From assembly GCA_025403435.1 (NCBI GenBank), contig CM046339.1, forward strand, positions 4,604,212 to 4,668,211: a stretch of 64,000 bases of DNA, in the 5' to 3' direction. Both the position numbers and the translations under genes were made by a program. This DNA comes from Artocarpus heterophyllus. Taxonomy: Eukaryota; Streptophyta; Magnoliopsida; Rosales; Moraceae. This document shows, piece by piece, positions 50,088-62,075 of the stretch (the first letter of the stretch is position 1; every line of letters begins with the position of its first letter). The notes under the pieces were generated by a model. The model ran no database searches. It saw nothing but the letters and a program-made list of their open reading frames with translations, and was not told the DNA's origin.

Positions 50088-50285
50088 GCTAGCATTTCAA
50101 TCTAAGAGATTAGCCTGCCAGTCATCACAGATCAGCCTACTGAATAGAAAAGTTCGGCCTACCACCAAAGCTATTAGATTTCTACCTTTCGAGCGGCCTG
50201 CCGAACCTCAGGTTCGGCCTGCCAATCTACGACCATCGGCTTGCCGTACCCGAGGGTTCGACCTGCAGACCGAGCAAAAATCACG
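50088..50285 (-). repeat. Leader palindrome array of copia E
   Basis: Minus-strand equivalents of the array: GGCCTGCCGAACC, GGTTCGGCCTGCC, CGGCTTGCCGTAC, CGGCCTACC and related blocks, interspersed over about 200 bp. The 87-codon plus-strand frame at 50086 is the array read through. Confidence 0.65.
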
Positions 50286-50758
50286 AGTTCTAGAAAATAC
50301 AGTTTTATACAGTTTTCCAATCTTATTTTTTAACAATTCAAAAAACTAATATTAGAGACTTGGGAAATACCTATGGAACACTATCATCCATCTTCTAGAT
50401 CCATCTTCTTCGAATGATTATTTAATTACAAAATTCTTACAAATTTATAATTAAATAATAATTCCAAGACAATGATGATAAAACGCTATCTAATTACATG
50501 AAAAACCTAGATACACATTCTAACCTTTAAGGAACCATAACTAGTACAAATTAATTAATGAATTAATAATAAAATAACAATTTAATCAACCATAATTAAT
50601 TAATAAATATTCACCATATAATCGATGACAACATAAATATATAGAAACCCTAGAGTGCCAATTCTCTAAAAAATCAAATTCAAGCATAGGAGAGATCAAG
50701 GTCACATAATTTATACATGTAGCATAATCACAAACTCATAAATTTATGTAAAAACCTA

Positions 50759-50770
50759 GCACAGATAACA
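50759..50770 (-). other. Primer-binding site of copia E (mutated)
   Basis: Minus strand TGTTATCTGTGC, two bases from the LTR, agrees with TGGTATCAGAGC at 9 of 12 positions. Confidence 0.7.
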
Positions 50771-50772
50771 AT

Positions 50773-52708
50773 TGTTGGAAAAATAGTACGCAACGAAAAT
50801 TTAAAATTTTTATACCAGAGTATTTTTCAAAACAAAAGTTTGACATACTATATGTAGAAATTATCTAGGTCTTACTAACCTCGTACGTCAAAGAACTCCT
50901 GCAATCAATGTTGAGAAGAACGCTCTAGAAGTGCCTCAACCAACTAGTCATCTTTGCTATTCTCTATCTACGATCAGAGTACGTGTGGGCATACGTCGTA
51001 TAGCTCTTCCTAAGTGACTCTCCTTCTAACCAATCAGGAAATATCTAGAACTAAGGTTTGTAATTTGTGAACAATAGCTCTCAGGGGAGTTTCAAATACT
51101 CATAAACAGAGTACTCACTCTAGATTTCTCAACTGATTTAAATAACTTATGAGTCTCACTCCTTATTTATGAAGGTTAGGCCTAGTGGTTAGTCCCTGTT
51201 AGATAAGGCCTCAAAAATTTGAATCTAGATATATCTAATTAAATCACATAAAAGCGTATGATCAAATTATTGTTCGGTTGGCAGGCTGAACTAGCAGATC
51301 AGCCTGCCAAACTTACTCCATCGGTAGGCCGAGCCTGAAGACCGGTCTGCTGAACTTACGATAAATGATCCCTAAGAATCTTTTATTCCCACTCAAGATT
51401 CTTTAGATAAAGCCTCAATTTTAATTCAAATAACCCAATAGAAAAGTTATCTAATTAAAACAACAATGTCTAGATAATCTCTAAGAAAATAAATATTTCC
51501 AATAATTCAACAACTTTATCTTGAATTAATTTTTTACAAAATTAATTTAACCAATAAATAGACATGAATTATCTAATCCTATCGAAATTCAACCAATCTG
51601 ATAATTTAACATATGTCACCAATTTATTGCAAAAGCATGCCATTTCGTTATAGGATTTGTTATAAGCTAACAAAGGAGAACTGATGGACCTATATAGTTC
51701 AAGATCCCGATAATTATGAGGCCCAATGTCCTAGATATATATTTCATAATTATCAACTTGAACGCTACTCTACTAAAAGCTTACACCTGTACTCTCGAAC
51801 TATATAGAATTACAAAGCCCGAATAGCTAAGTCTCCATGACATATCATAATGCATTGTATCCTATAAGATATCCATAATTGGCTTAAGGGTAAATTCTAT
51901 CTTACCTTCTCTATTATTTTTCTCTTACATTACATTATCTCACCATCAAGAAACTTGCCATCCAAAAATAGTATAGTACTCGATTACACCTATGTATCTA
52001 AATAATTGAGCACTCCAGTCTTCCAATTATAGGATAACACATATAAGAGAATATCATTAACTCTTAAAGAGGAGATATGGATTCCGTTTCTATGAATAAC
52101 AAGTCAACGCTATCTAGAGTCATGTCTCTAACGTATCGGTATGCATACCATCATAAATTGTAGATGTCACCCTTTGGTACATCAAAAAACATAAGTCAAG
52201 ACAACAGGCCCACTATTCATCTCAAGAATAAGATACAATACATATGATTGTCTAAAGTTAATTAATTTGCCGAGATAGAATTATTAATCCAAATCAATTA
52301 CACTTTATGTCCCAATCCAATGCATCGTCACCTATGACAATGCACCAATTTTCTATTCGTGGAGTCCACCTCCGATGGCCAATGCAAACCATCTTCCAGT
52401 AGGGATATAGACAACATAACAATATTTGCATAAATAAAGCGTCCAACTTTATTATCTCGATTGTGAATCTTATGATTTAGACCGTCACCTATAGAATCAT
52501 GTCTTTCACATAATCTGTTCATCATATGCTTGATTCTAAAGGCTTAGACTGACAGTCTCAGACTTTTATTTACTTATCACACATTTAACAAAAATGAACA
52601 TAAAGAGGACAACAATTCAGTATATGAATAATAAATAAACTCTTTATTGATAAAAATGTCTCGAAAAACATATTAAATTTTTACTCCTTAGGGCCTACAT
52701 GTCTAACA
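50773..52708 (-). repeat. 5' LTR of copia E
   Basis: Minus strand from TGTTAGACATGTAGGCCC (52708) to TTTTTCCAACA (50773); 1936 bp. One subrepeat. U3 motif cluster at about 51275-51360 (GGCAGGCTGAAC, GGTAGGCCGAGCC). Confidence 0.92.
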
Positions 52709-52713
52709 AGATT

Positions 52714-54552
52714 TTACTAACCTTGTATACTGAAGAGCTCCAGCAATTTGTGAAAAAAAGAGCGTTCCAGAAGAGCCTCAACCAACTGGTCTTCTTTGTT
52801 ATTCTTTATCCATGATCGGAGCATGTGTGGGCACACCTCGTCCAACTTTTCTCTAGTGACTCTCTTTCTAACCAATTGAGAAATACCCAAAACTAAGGTT
52901 TGTGATTTGTGAATAATAGCTCTTTAGGAGAGTTTCAGAGACTCACAACATAGAGTGCTCACTCTTAATTTCTCAATTGATCGAAATAACCTTTGAGTCT
53001 CACACCCTACTTATGGAGGTCAACCCATGGTTAGTCAGTATCAAATAAGGCCTCAAAAATTTGAATTTGGAATAATATCTAATAAAATCGTGTAAAAAAG
53101 CATGATCAGATTATCGTTCGATCGACAGACCGAATTGGCAAATCAGCCTACCAAACTTACTCTATCGACAGGCCGAACCTGAAGATCAACCAGCCAAACT
53201 TATAATAAATGATCCCTATGAAGCTTTTATGTCACACCCCTAGATTCCTTATATAAAGCTCAATTTTAATTCAAATAACCCAATAGAAAAATTATCAAAT
53301 TAAAAAACAATGTCTAAATAATTTATAGGAAAATAAATATTCCCGATAATTCAACAAGTTTATCTTAAATTAATTTTTCACAAAATTAATTCAACCGATA
53401 CATAGATATGATTATTTGATCCTATCAAATTTCAACCAATCTGATAATTTCATATAAATCACCAATTTATTGAAAAAACACGTCATATCATTACATGATT
53501 TATTATGAGCTAGCAAAGGGAGACTGATAGACCTATATAGTTCAAGCTCCCGATAATTATGAAACCTAATATCCTAGATATACATTTCATAATTATCAAC
53601 TCTAACGCTACTCCACTAAAAGGTTAGAGCTGCATTCTCCAACTATATAAAACTACAAAGCCTGAATAGCTAAGTATCTATGACATATCGTAATGTATCA
53701 TATCCCTATAGGATACCCATAATCGACTTAAGGATAAATTTTGTCTTATCTTCTCAATTATTTTTCTCTTAAGTTCTATTATCTCATCATCGAAAAACTT
53801 ACTATCCAAAAACAATATACCATTTGGTTACACCTATGTATCTAAATGGTTGAGCGCTCTAGTTTTTCAATTATAGGATAACGCATACAAGAGGATATCA
53901 TCGACCCCTAAAGAGGAGCCACAGATTTCGTATCTATGAATAACAGGTCTACGCTATAAAGAGTCATGTTTCAAACATATCGGCACGCGTACCAACATAA
54001 ATTGTGGATCTCACCCTTTGGTAAATCAAAATACATAAGTCAAGACAACAGGCCCACTATTTATCTCAAGATTAAGATACAACACATATGATTGCCTATT
54101 TAATTGATTTTCTGAGACAAAAATATTAATCCAAGTCAATTACACTTTATGTCCTGATTCAACACATCCTTACCTATGACAATGCACCAATGTTTTTATT
54201 CATGGGGTCCACCTCTGATGGCCAAGAAAAACCGTCTCTCGTTAGGGATATCGACAACATAACAATCTCTACAAGAATAAAGCGCCCAACTTTATTCCCT
54301 CGATTGCAGATCTTATGATTTAGACCATCACCTTTAGAATCATGTCTTTCACATAATCTGTCCATCATATGCCTAATTCTAAACGTTTGGACCGATAGTC
54401 TTAGACTTTTGTTTACTTATCATACATTCAACACATATGAACGTAAAGAGGAGAACAATTTGGTATATGAATAATGAATAAACTCTTTATTGATAAAAAA
54501 TGTCTTGAAAAACATATTATGTTTTTACTCCTTAGGGCATATATATCTAACA
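52714..54552 (-). repeat. LTR of copia F, main part
   Basis: Continues the minus-strand LTR from TTACTAACCTTGTATACTG to its start TGTTAGATATATATGCCC at 54552. One-subrepeat class (about 53340-53430). Together with 43151-43249 it gives a normal LTR length. Confidence 0.88.
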
Positions 54553-54562
54553 ACCTCCCAGT

Positions 54563-56490
54563 TGTTAGACATGTATTCCCTAAGGATTAAAAATGTAATA
54601 TGTTTTTGGAGATATTTTTATCAATAAAGAATTTATTCATATACCAAATCTTGTCCTCTTTACGTTCATATTTGTTGAATGTATGTTAAGCAAACAGTAG
54701 TCTGAGACTGTCGGTCTAAACCTTAAGAATTGGGCATATGATGGGCTGATTATGCGAAAGACATGATTCTTAATGTGACGGTCTAAAACATATGATCTGC
54801 AATCGAGGGAATAAAGTTGGGCACTTTATTCATGTCAAGATTGTTATGTTGTCTATATCCCTTTTGGGAGATGGTTTGTCTTGGCCATCGGAGTTGGACT
54901 CTGTGAATAGAAACATTGATATGTTCTCATAGGTGACGATGTGTTGGATCAGGATATAAAGTGAATTGATTTGGATTAATAATTCTATCTTGGCAAATCG
55001 ATTCACTTTAGACAATCATTTGTATTGTATCTTAATCCTGAGATGAATAGTGGGCCCGTTGTCTCGACTTATGTCTTTTGATGTACCAATGGGTGACTTC
55101 CACATCTCAATAGTGGTATGCAAGCTGGTACATTGGAGGCATGACTCTTGATAGCGTAGACTTGTTATTCATAGATATGGAATCCATAGCTCCTCTTTAG
55201 GAGTAATGATATCCTCTTATATGCGTTGTCATGTAATTGGAAAACTAGAGCGCTCAACCATTTGGATACATAGGTGTAACCGAATGGTATACTATCTTTG
55301 GATGGTAAGTTTTCTAATGGTGAGATGATGGAACGTAAGATAAAAAAATAATTGGGAAGGTAAGACAGAACTTGTCCTTAAGCCGATTATGGATTATCAT
55401 ATGGGGATATGATACACTATGATATGTCATGGAGACTTAGCTACACGAGCTTTGTAATTCTATAAAGTTCGAGAGTGCAGCTCCAAGCTTTTAGTGGAGT
55501 AGCGTTGGAGTTGATAATTGTGAAATGTATATCTGGAATATTGGGTTTCATAATTATCGTGAGCTTGAACTTTATAGGTCCATTTTGGTCCCCTTTGCTA
55601 GCTCACAAAATCCTGTAACGACACAGCGTGCTTTTCCAATAATCGGTGACTTATGTCGGATTTATCAGATTGGTTTAAAATTTGAAAGAATTAAATAATT
55701 CATGTCTGTTTATCGGTTGAATTAATTTTGTAAGAAATTAATTTAAGATAAACTTGTAGAATTATTGTGAATTGATTTATTTTCTTAGAGATTATCTTGA
55801 TAAAGTTTGTTTTGATCAGATAACTTCTCTATTGGGTTATTTGAATCAAAACTGAGACTTTATCATTTAGAATCTTGGATGGAAAATAAAAGATTCACAG
55901 AGATTTTTTCTCGGGAGTTCGGCCTACCGAATGACGTGTTCGACCTACCGATGGGGTCTGTTCGGCCTACCGATCAGCGAGCGATAAGATTATGCGTTTT
56001 CACGCGGATCTTATCAGATATTGATCCGAACTTGATTCTGTTTGGAGTTTTTGAGACCTAATCTGATAAGGACTGACCCCAGGACCAATAGGTATATAAA
56101 GGGAGTGAGTCTCATGATTTACTCAGATCAATTAAGAGATTAAGAGTGATACTCTTCTAATGAGCATCTGAAAACTCCCTGAGAGCTTTTGTTCACAAAT
56201 CACGAACACTAGCTTTGGGTTCTCTCTTTTGGTTGGAAGGAGAGTCACCGGTGGAAGAGCTGTACGTGTGAGCCCACACTCACTCCGGTTGTGGATAGAG
56301 AATAGCAAAGAAGACCAGTTAGTTGAGGCTCTTCTAGAACGTTACTTCTCTTCACAGGTCGCGGAGGTTCTTCACATAGAAAGGTTAGTAAGATCTGTTT
56401 AATTTATACATATAGCATGTAAAACTTGTGTTTTGGAAATTACTCTAATGAAAAATTTTTAAAATTTCGTTGCGCACAATTTTTTCAATA
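54563..56490 (+). repeat. 5' LTR of copia G
   Basis: TGTTAGACATGTATTCCC to TTTTTTCAATA (terminal CA now TA), 1928 bp. One subrepeat left at about 55700-55775; the 3' LTR has two, and the difference fits a 79-bp slipped deletion. U3 motif cluster at 55910-55985 (TTCGGCCTACCGAATGACG, TTCGGCCTACCGATCAGCG). TATATAAA at 56093-56100. Confidence 0.93.
56093..56100 (+). promoter_or_regulatory. LTR TATA box (copia G 5' LTR)
   Basis: TATATAAA followed by GGGAGTGAGTCTCATG, about 390 bases before the LTR end and about 110 bases after the U3 motif cluster. In the 3' LTR the equivalent is TTTATAAA at about 63685. Confidence 0.7.
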
Positions 56491-56492
56491 AT

Positions 56493-56504
56493 TGGTATCA
56501 GAGC
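56493..56504 (+). other. Primer-binding site of copia G (intact)
   Basis: TGGTATCAGAGC, a perfect match to the initiator tRNA-Met complement, and the pairing continues with CA.GGTTT beyond the core. Confidence 0.92.
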
Positions 56505-56989
56505 CAAGGTTTTTTTACATAAATTTACAAGTTTGTGATCATGTTATATGCATAAATTTTGTGATCTTTATCTCTCCTATGCTTGAATTGAATTTTATAG
56601 AGAGTTGGCACTCTAGGTTTCTATAAATTATATATGTTGTCATGGATTATGTGGTAAATATTTATTAATTAATTATGGTTGATTAAATCGTTGTTTATTT
56701 ATTTATTAATTAATTAATACCCATTAGGATTCCTTAGAGATTAGAATTTGTATCTAGGTTTTTCATGTAATTAGATGGTAGACTATCATCTTTGTCTAGG
56801 AATTGTTATTTAATTTTAAATTTGTAAAAATTTTATAATGAAATAATTATTCAAAAAAGACGGATCTAGAAGAATGATGATGGCGCCCCCAGGTATTTCC
56901 AGAGTCTCTAATTTTATGTTTGTAAATTGTTGAAAATAAAATTGATGAATTGCATTAAAGTTGTATTTTCTGGAAAGAGGGTTTTTTGC

Positions 56990-57220
56990 TCGGTTGGCAT
57001 GCTGGACACCACAGTTCGGCAGGCCGATGGTCACAGATCGGCGGGCCAGACGTGTAATCCAACAGGCCGACAATGGGGCAAAAATAGGCTGGCTCTATCG
57101 GCAGGCCAAACTTTGAGTTCGGCAGGCTGAACCTTCATGGGTCGGCAGGCCGATCAGTATGATCGGCAGGCCGATGAAGCATGACCGGCAGGCCGATCAC
57201 CCAGATCGGCCTACCGACCA
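56990..57220 (+). repeat. Leader palindrome array of copia G (clearest copy)
   Basis: About ten spaced units of a near-perfect palindrome, best form TCGGCAGGCCGA (5-bp arms around AG). They include TTCGGCAGGCCGATGG (57014), ATCGGCGGGCCAGA, CAACAGGCCGAC, ATCGGCAGGCCAAAC, GTCGGCAGGCCGATCA, ATCGGCAGGCCGATGA, CCGGCAGGCCGATCAC and an inverted ATCGGCCTACCGAC (57204). Spacing is roughly 20-25 bases in the best part. GC-rich in an otherwise AT-rich leader. Confidence 0.8.
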
Positions 57221-57867
57221 AGAGCTGCCAAGTGTCCAAAAAAGATGCAATTTTTCTGGTACAGTTTTAATTTTATTTTTGAGACGATTCTGAGAAACAT
57301 TAAATTTGGATATGACCGGAAATATGAAGAATTTGATTCATACGGGATTGAAGACTTGAAGATGGGTATTACATGAAGAAGGATACAGCTTGAGGATTCA
57401 AGGATGAAGAATCGATAAATGTCTTGATTATTCTCTTGCAATCTTAGTTTTCTATTCTCTAGGGTGGAACCATAATATTACGGTTATTATTATTTTGCTT
57501 GTAGCTTTACTTGATTGCTTTGCTTGTCTGCATTATAATATGATTTACCATGTATATTGATAACATGTCATATAGAATAGGGAGTGCCGCTCATATTAAA
57601 ATTGTTCATGCATAATTTTAAAATAAAACCTTGATTTCAAAAGATTGAGTGGGAGAAGGTTTTTGAATAGAGGACCTAAGGCCTCCATCGTTGGTCCATA
57701 GGCAGAACATGGTGGTCCCGACCCCTAGGAAGGGATTTCTATCATATACCAGATTGGATCTCTGAAAGGATAAGGTATTTTAGTATGATTTATGGTTGCA
57801 CACCCACACCCCTAGGTGGTGATTATAAATCATGGATAAAATATTGAAATGATGGTTATACACTCAC

Positions 57868-57978
57868 GTTAATTTCATTATTAACCTCCCCTAGGAGATC
57901 TGTTAATAAAATTAATGGCCAAAGAAATGATTATTAATATATGCTGGATTATACGGGTCTTGGATGGCATATATTAAT
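57868..57978 (+). other. Twin hairpins upstream of gag, copia G
   Basis: Hairpin 1 pairs TTAATTTCATTATTAAC (57869-57885) with GTTAATAAAATTAA (57902-57915). Hairpin 2 pairs ATTAATATATGC (57932-57943) with GCATATATTAAT (57967-57978), a perfect 12-bp stem. They lie about 215-325 bases before the gag ATG. Confidence 0.7.
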
Positions 57979-58191
57979 CAGGAGGGGATCCGTGTTCCTG
58001 ATTGAATTTGGCATGACTCCCCTAGGAGCTTGTTGAATTCTGAGTTGGGAATTATCATTGTAAGGTTGTGATATTTTCAAGGTTTTGACACATAAACACA
58101 TTTGTATAATTTTAAATGATTGTGTTATCTTACTAAATTATTATATATGTTTGCTTATGTTTGGTATATGATTCTTTATTATAGATTGAAA

Positions 58192-61100
58192 ATGTCTAAA
58201 AATGCTTTATCATCGATACTTGACAAAAACCAATTAACCAGTGAGAATTATAACGATTAGAAACGGAACCTGGATATCGTCTTATCCTTTGAGAAACTAA
58301 AATATATACCGACAACCCCTTGTCCTCCTGAGCCTATGGGAGACTCAAGTAATGAGCAATTCCAAGCGTACGATAGCTGGAAAGATGCTAATGATCAGGC
58401 CCGCTGCTATGTTATGGCCAGCATGAATAATGTGTTACAGGCTCAACATCAGGATTATGAGACTGCGAAGCAGATCGTGGATAATCTTGAGGATATGTTC
58501 AGAGGCCAGGCCATAACAAAGCGGCAAGGGGCGCTTCAGAAACTCTTAAACTGTAGACAGAGACCGGGGACATCTGTAAAGGAGCACATGATGTTGGTCA
58601 TGGGTCACCTTGCTGAGGCTCAAACCAATGGAGCCGACATCGATGCTGAAACTCAGATGACTATGGTCTTTGAGACTCTGTCTAAGGAATTTATTCCGTT
58701 TAGAGCTACTTTTAACTTAAGCAATAGACGGGATATGACCTTGACAAAACTGATGAAACAGTTACAGGAGTTCAAACTGCTGATCAGGGAGTCCCCTGCT
58801 GGTGGTGAGGCCAACATGGTAGTTGCTTCTAGTTCCAATCCTAACTCAGGGAATGGAAAGAAGCAACGGGACAAGAATTGGAAGGTCGGGCATATTAAGA
58901 AGCATTGCAAGGACTTCCTTTCCAAAAGAGGTAGGTGTGATCTTCTATATTTAAAAACTTATTTGGTTGAGAAATCCAGTGACATCTGGGTCATAGATTC
59001 TGATGCAACTAATAATGTTTGTGTTTCTCTGAAGGGATTCAAGGAAACGAGAAGTCTACTGTGTGAAGACTTCACACTTCGGATGGGCAATGGATCCTTA
59101 GTCTCAGCGGAAGCAGTGGGAGATGTCCATCTTTATTTTGATAATTATAGGAAATTAATTTTGCAAGATTGTTTTTATGTTCCTAAATTTAAAAGGAATT
59201 TAATTTCTATATCTTATTTATTTGAAAACTCCTACGTGGTATCTTTTAATGAAAAAGTGGTGATTCGTAAAAACAAATCTTTTATCTATTCTAGATGGAT
59301 GCAAAATAATCTATATTTTATCAAACCTAAGATGAACTTATTGCTTAATGCTGAGATAAATGATAATGACTCAAAAAGACTTAAAACTTCTCACTCTAAT
59401 AAGACTTATCTTTGGCATTTGCGCCTTGGTCAAATTAACCTGAATAGAATTCAAAGGTTGGTAAGGGATGGACCTTTAAGTCACTTAAAGGTGGAATCTA
59501 TACCTCAATATGAATCTTGTTTGGAGGGTAAAATGACCAAAAGACCATATGGGTCTAAGGGCAATAGGGCCAAAGGGGTTCTAGAACTTGTGCATAGTGA
59601 TGTTTGCAGACCGTTGAACATCCGGGCACGAGGAGGGTATGAGTACTTTGTCACTTTTATTGACAATTACTCAAGATATGGGTATGTGTACCTGATGCAC
59701 CACAAAAGCGAAACTTATGATAAGTTCAGGGAGTTCAGGCTGAAGTGGAAAAGCAATTAGGTAGACCCATAAAGGCACTTCGATCTGATCAAGGTGGGGA
59801 ATACCTTTTTGATGAGTTCTTGGGACACTTGTTAGAGAATGGGATTTTATCCCATTTGACTGTGTCGGGCACTCCGCAGCAGAATGGCGTAGTAGAGAGA
59901 AGGAATAGGACTTTGTTGGACATGATTAGGTCCATGATGAGTTATTCATCATTGCCTTTATCCTTTTGGGGATATGCACTATAAACTGCATGTTATCTTT
60001 TGAACAATGTGCCTTCAAAATCAGTCCCTAAAACTCCTCACGAGTTATGGACAAGAAGGAAGACATCCTTAAACCATATTCGTATATGGGGATGTCCGGT
60101 TCATATCCTGTTTAAGGATCCGAATAAGTTGGAAGCACGTTCGAAAGTTTGCGTGTTTGTAGGATATCCAAAAGGGACTAAAGGGGGTTATTTTTATAAC
60201 CCAAAGGAAAATAAAGTCGTGGTTTCAACTAATGCAACTTTTCTTGAGGAGAGTTACATGGACGACTTTAAACCTCGAAGCAAAGTGGTGCTTGAGGAGT
60301 TAAGGGGTGATCCGTTCACTCCGGAGGTTCCGAACGAAATCATTCCGATCGGGTAGAAAAACCAAACCAACTTGAACAACAATCTCAGGGGCTTTGGCGT
60401 AGTGGGAGGATCGGGCGTCAACCTGAGAGGTATATGTTCAATAGGGAGGTCTTCTTGGCTGAACCGGATGAACATGACAGGGATCCTTATACTTACGTAG
60501 AAGCTATAGAGGATGTTGATTCAAGACTCTGGACAGAGGCCATGAACATAGAGATGAAGTCTATGGAGACTAATCGGGTCTAGGAGCTTGTGGATCTTCC
60601 CGAAGGGGTAAAACCCATAGGGTGTAAGTGGATCTACAAGAGGAAAAGAGGAGTGGATGGAAAGGTCAAAACCTTTAAGGCTAGACTGGTAGCTAAGGGT
60701 TATATGCAAAAGTAAGGAATCGATTATGAGGAAGCCTTTTTGCCTGTAGCCATGCTTAAGTCCATCCGGATTCTCTTGTCCATAATAGCCGCTCTCAACT
60801 ACGAGATTTGGTAGATGGATGTCAAGACGGCTTTTCTGAATGGCTATCTTGATGAGTCCATTTATATGGAACAACCAGACGGGTTCAAGGTCGTGGGTCA
60901 AGAGGGTAAGGTTTGTAAGCTACTGAAGTCAATTTATGGACTTAAGTAGGCTTCCCATTCTTGGAACATGAGATTTGATCAAGTGATCAAGACTTATGGG
61001 TTCTCACAAAATGTGAATGAACCATGTGTTTACAAACACGTTAAAGATGGGAAGGTGGTTTTTCTACTGCCCTATGTAGATGACATTCTGTTGATTGGCA

Positions 61101-62061
61101 ATGACATTGGGGCGTTGTCATCGGTCAAATTATAATTGACCAAGCAGTTTGACATGAAGGACTTGGGTGAGGCTAATTTTGTTCTTGGTATCCAGATCTT
61201 TTGGGATAGGAAGAACAAAATGATAGCTTTGTCACAAGCCGGCTACATAGATAAAATTCTCAGGAGGTTTGCAATGCAGGATTCCAAGAAAGGTGGGCAA
61301 CATCTAGGTCTGGAATTACTCTTTCTAAGAAAGACTCTCCAAAGTCTTATGAAGAAAGAGAATACATGAAGAAGGTGCCTTATGCTTCGACGATGGGTAG
61401 TCTCATGTATGCCATGCTTTGTACATGACCGGATATTAGCTATGCGGTTGGGATTGTAAGTTGATTACAGGCGGATCTAGGACCAAACCATTGGGTTACG
61501 GTAAAGCATATTTTCAAGTACCTGAGAAGGACTCGAGGGTATATGCTTGTTTATTCGGGTGAGGACTTGACTCCTCTAAGATACACTGACACGGATTTTC
61601 AATCCTGTCTGGATTCTAGAAAATTGACTTTGGGGTTTGTGTTTACTCTGGGCGGCGGTGCCATCAGTTGGAGAAGTGCGAAGCAAGATTGCACTTCGGA
61701 TTCAATGATGGAGGCCGAGTATGTGGTGGCTAGTGATGCTTCGAAAGAAGCAGTGTGGCTCTACAAGTTCTTTGGGGATCTTGAGGTAGTTCCTGGTATG
61801 GATAAAGCGATATCACTGTACTGTGATAACAGTGCAGCGGTAGCTAATGCTAAGGAACGAAGATTTCACAAGAAGAGTAAGCATATTGATCAGAAGTATC
61901 ATGTGATAAAGGACTTTGTTGAGGGCGGGCATGTCACGGTGTGCAAGATCGCGTCAGAGGACAATTTAGCTGATCCATTTACGAAGAAACTTACTGGAAA
62001 AGTCTTCGAGAGGCATGTGGAAGCTATGGGGATGCGAAATTTGTTGTATTTACTCACTTAG
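58192..62061 (+). pseudogene. gag-pol: Copia G gag-pol polyprotein, lightly broken
   Basis: ATG at 58192; TAG at 58258 where other copies have Trp. Then one 475-codon run (58336-59760) through gag, protease and half of integrase. The basic linker and first two cysteines of the zinc knuckle are deleted in frame (KNWKVGHIKKHC, about 58875). The protease motif is DSDA in place of DSGA (about 58997). Integrase has FIDNYSRYGY (Asp to Asn), loses one base at about 59734 and continues at 59745-59984 ([16 protein letters not shown]), with a TAA at 59982, then 60000-60356. RT (60600-61369) keeps YVDD and DVKTAFLNGYL, with several TAG/TAA. RNase H is open at 61543-62061. Confidence 0.93.
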
Positions 62062-62075
62062 TGCAAGTGGGAGAT

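Larger units (their letters stand above)
43250..52708 (-). mobile_element. Copia element E (minus, Angela-like), full structure, nested in the LTR of F
   Basis: 9459 bp: 3' LTR 43250-45193, gag-pol 45208-49125, leader, PBS next to 50773, and 5' LTR 50773-52708. Target-site copies AGATC (43245-43249) and AGATT (52709-52713) match at four of five positions. LTRs are of the one-subrepeat class, as in A and F. The outer 3' LTR edge has changed from TGTTGG to TATTAG. Confidence 0.92.
43151..54562 (-). mobile_element. Copia element F (minus): 3' LTR and PPT end, interrupted by E, cut by G
   Basis: Minus-strand family LTR in two pieces, 43151-43249 and 52714-54552 (total about 1.94 kb), separated by element E and its target-site duplication. 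Next to the LTR start, 54553-54562 (ACCTCCCAGT) is the complement of the PPT end. Element G begins right there, so the rest of F should lie beyond G, outside the window. Confidence 0.85.

Noticed and set aside
52328..54368. Minus-strand 64-65-codon frames (MM(N/D)RLCERHDS...) in the LTRs of E and F
   Set aside because: Same LTR region read in the sense direction; found in only two LTRs and destroyed in the others, so probably chance.
56990..57220. CRISPR-like spaced repeats
   Set aside because: Units are short, degenerate palindromes with irregular spacing, in a retrotransposon leader of a plant genome; spacers are not distinct and no cas gene exists.
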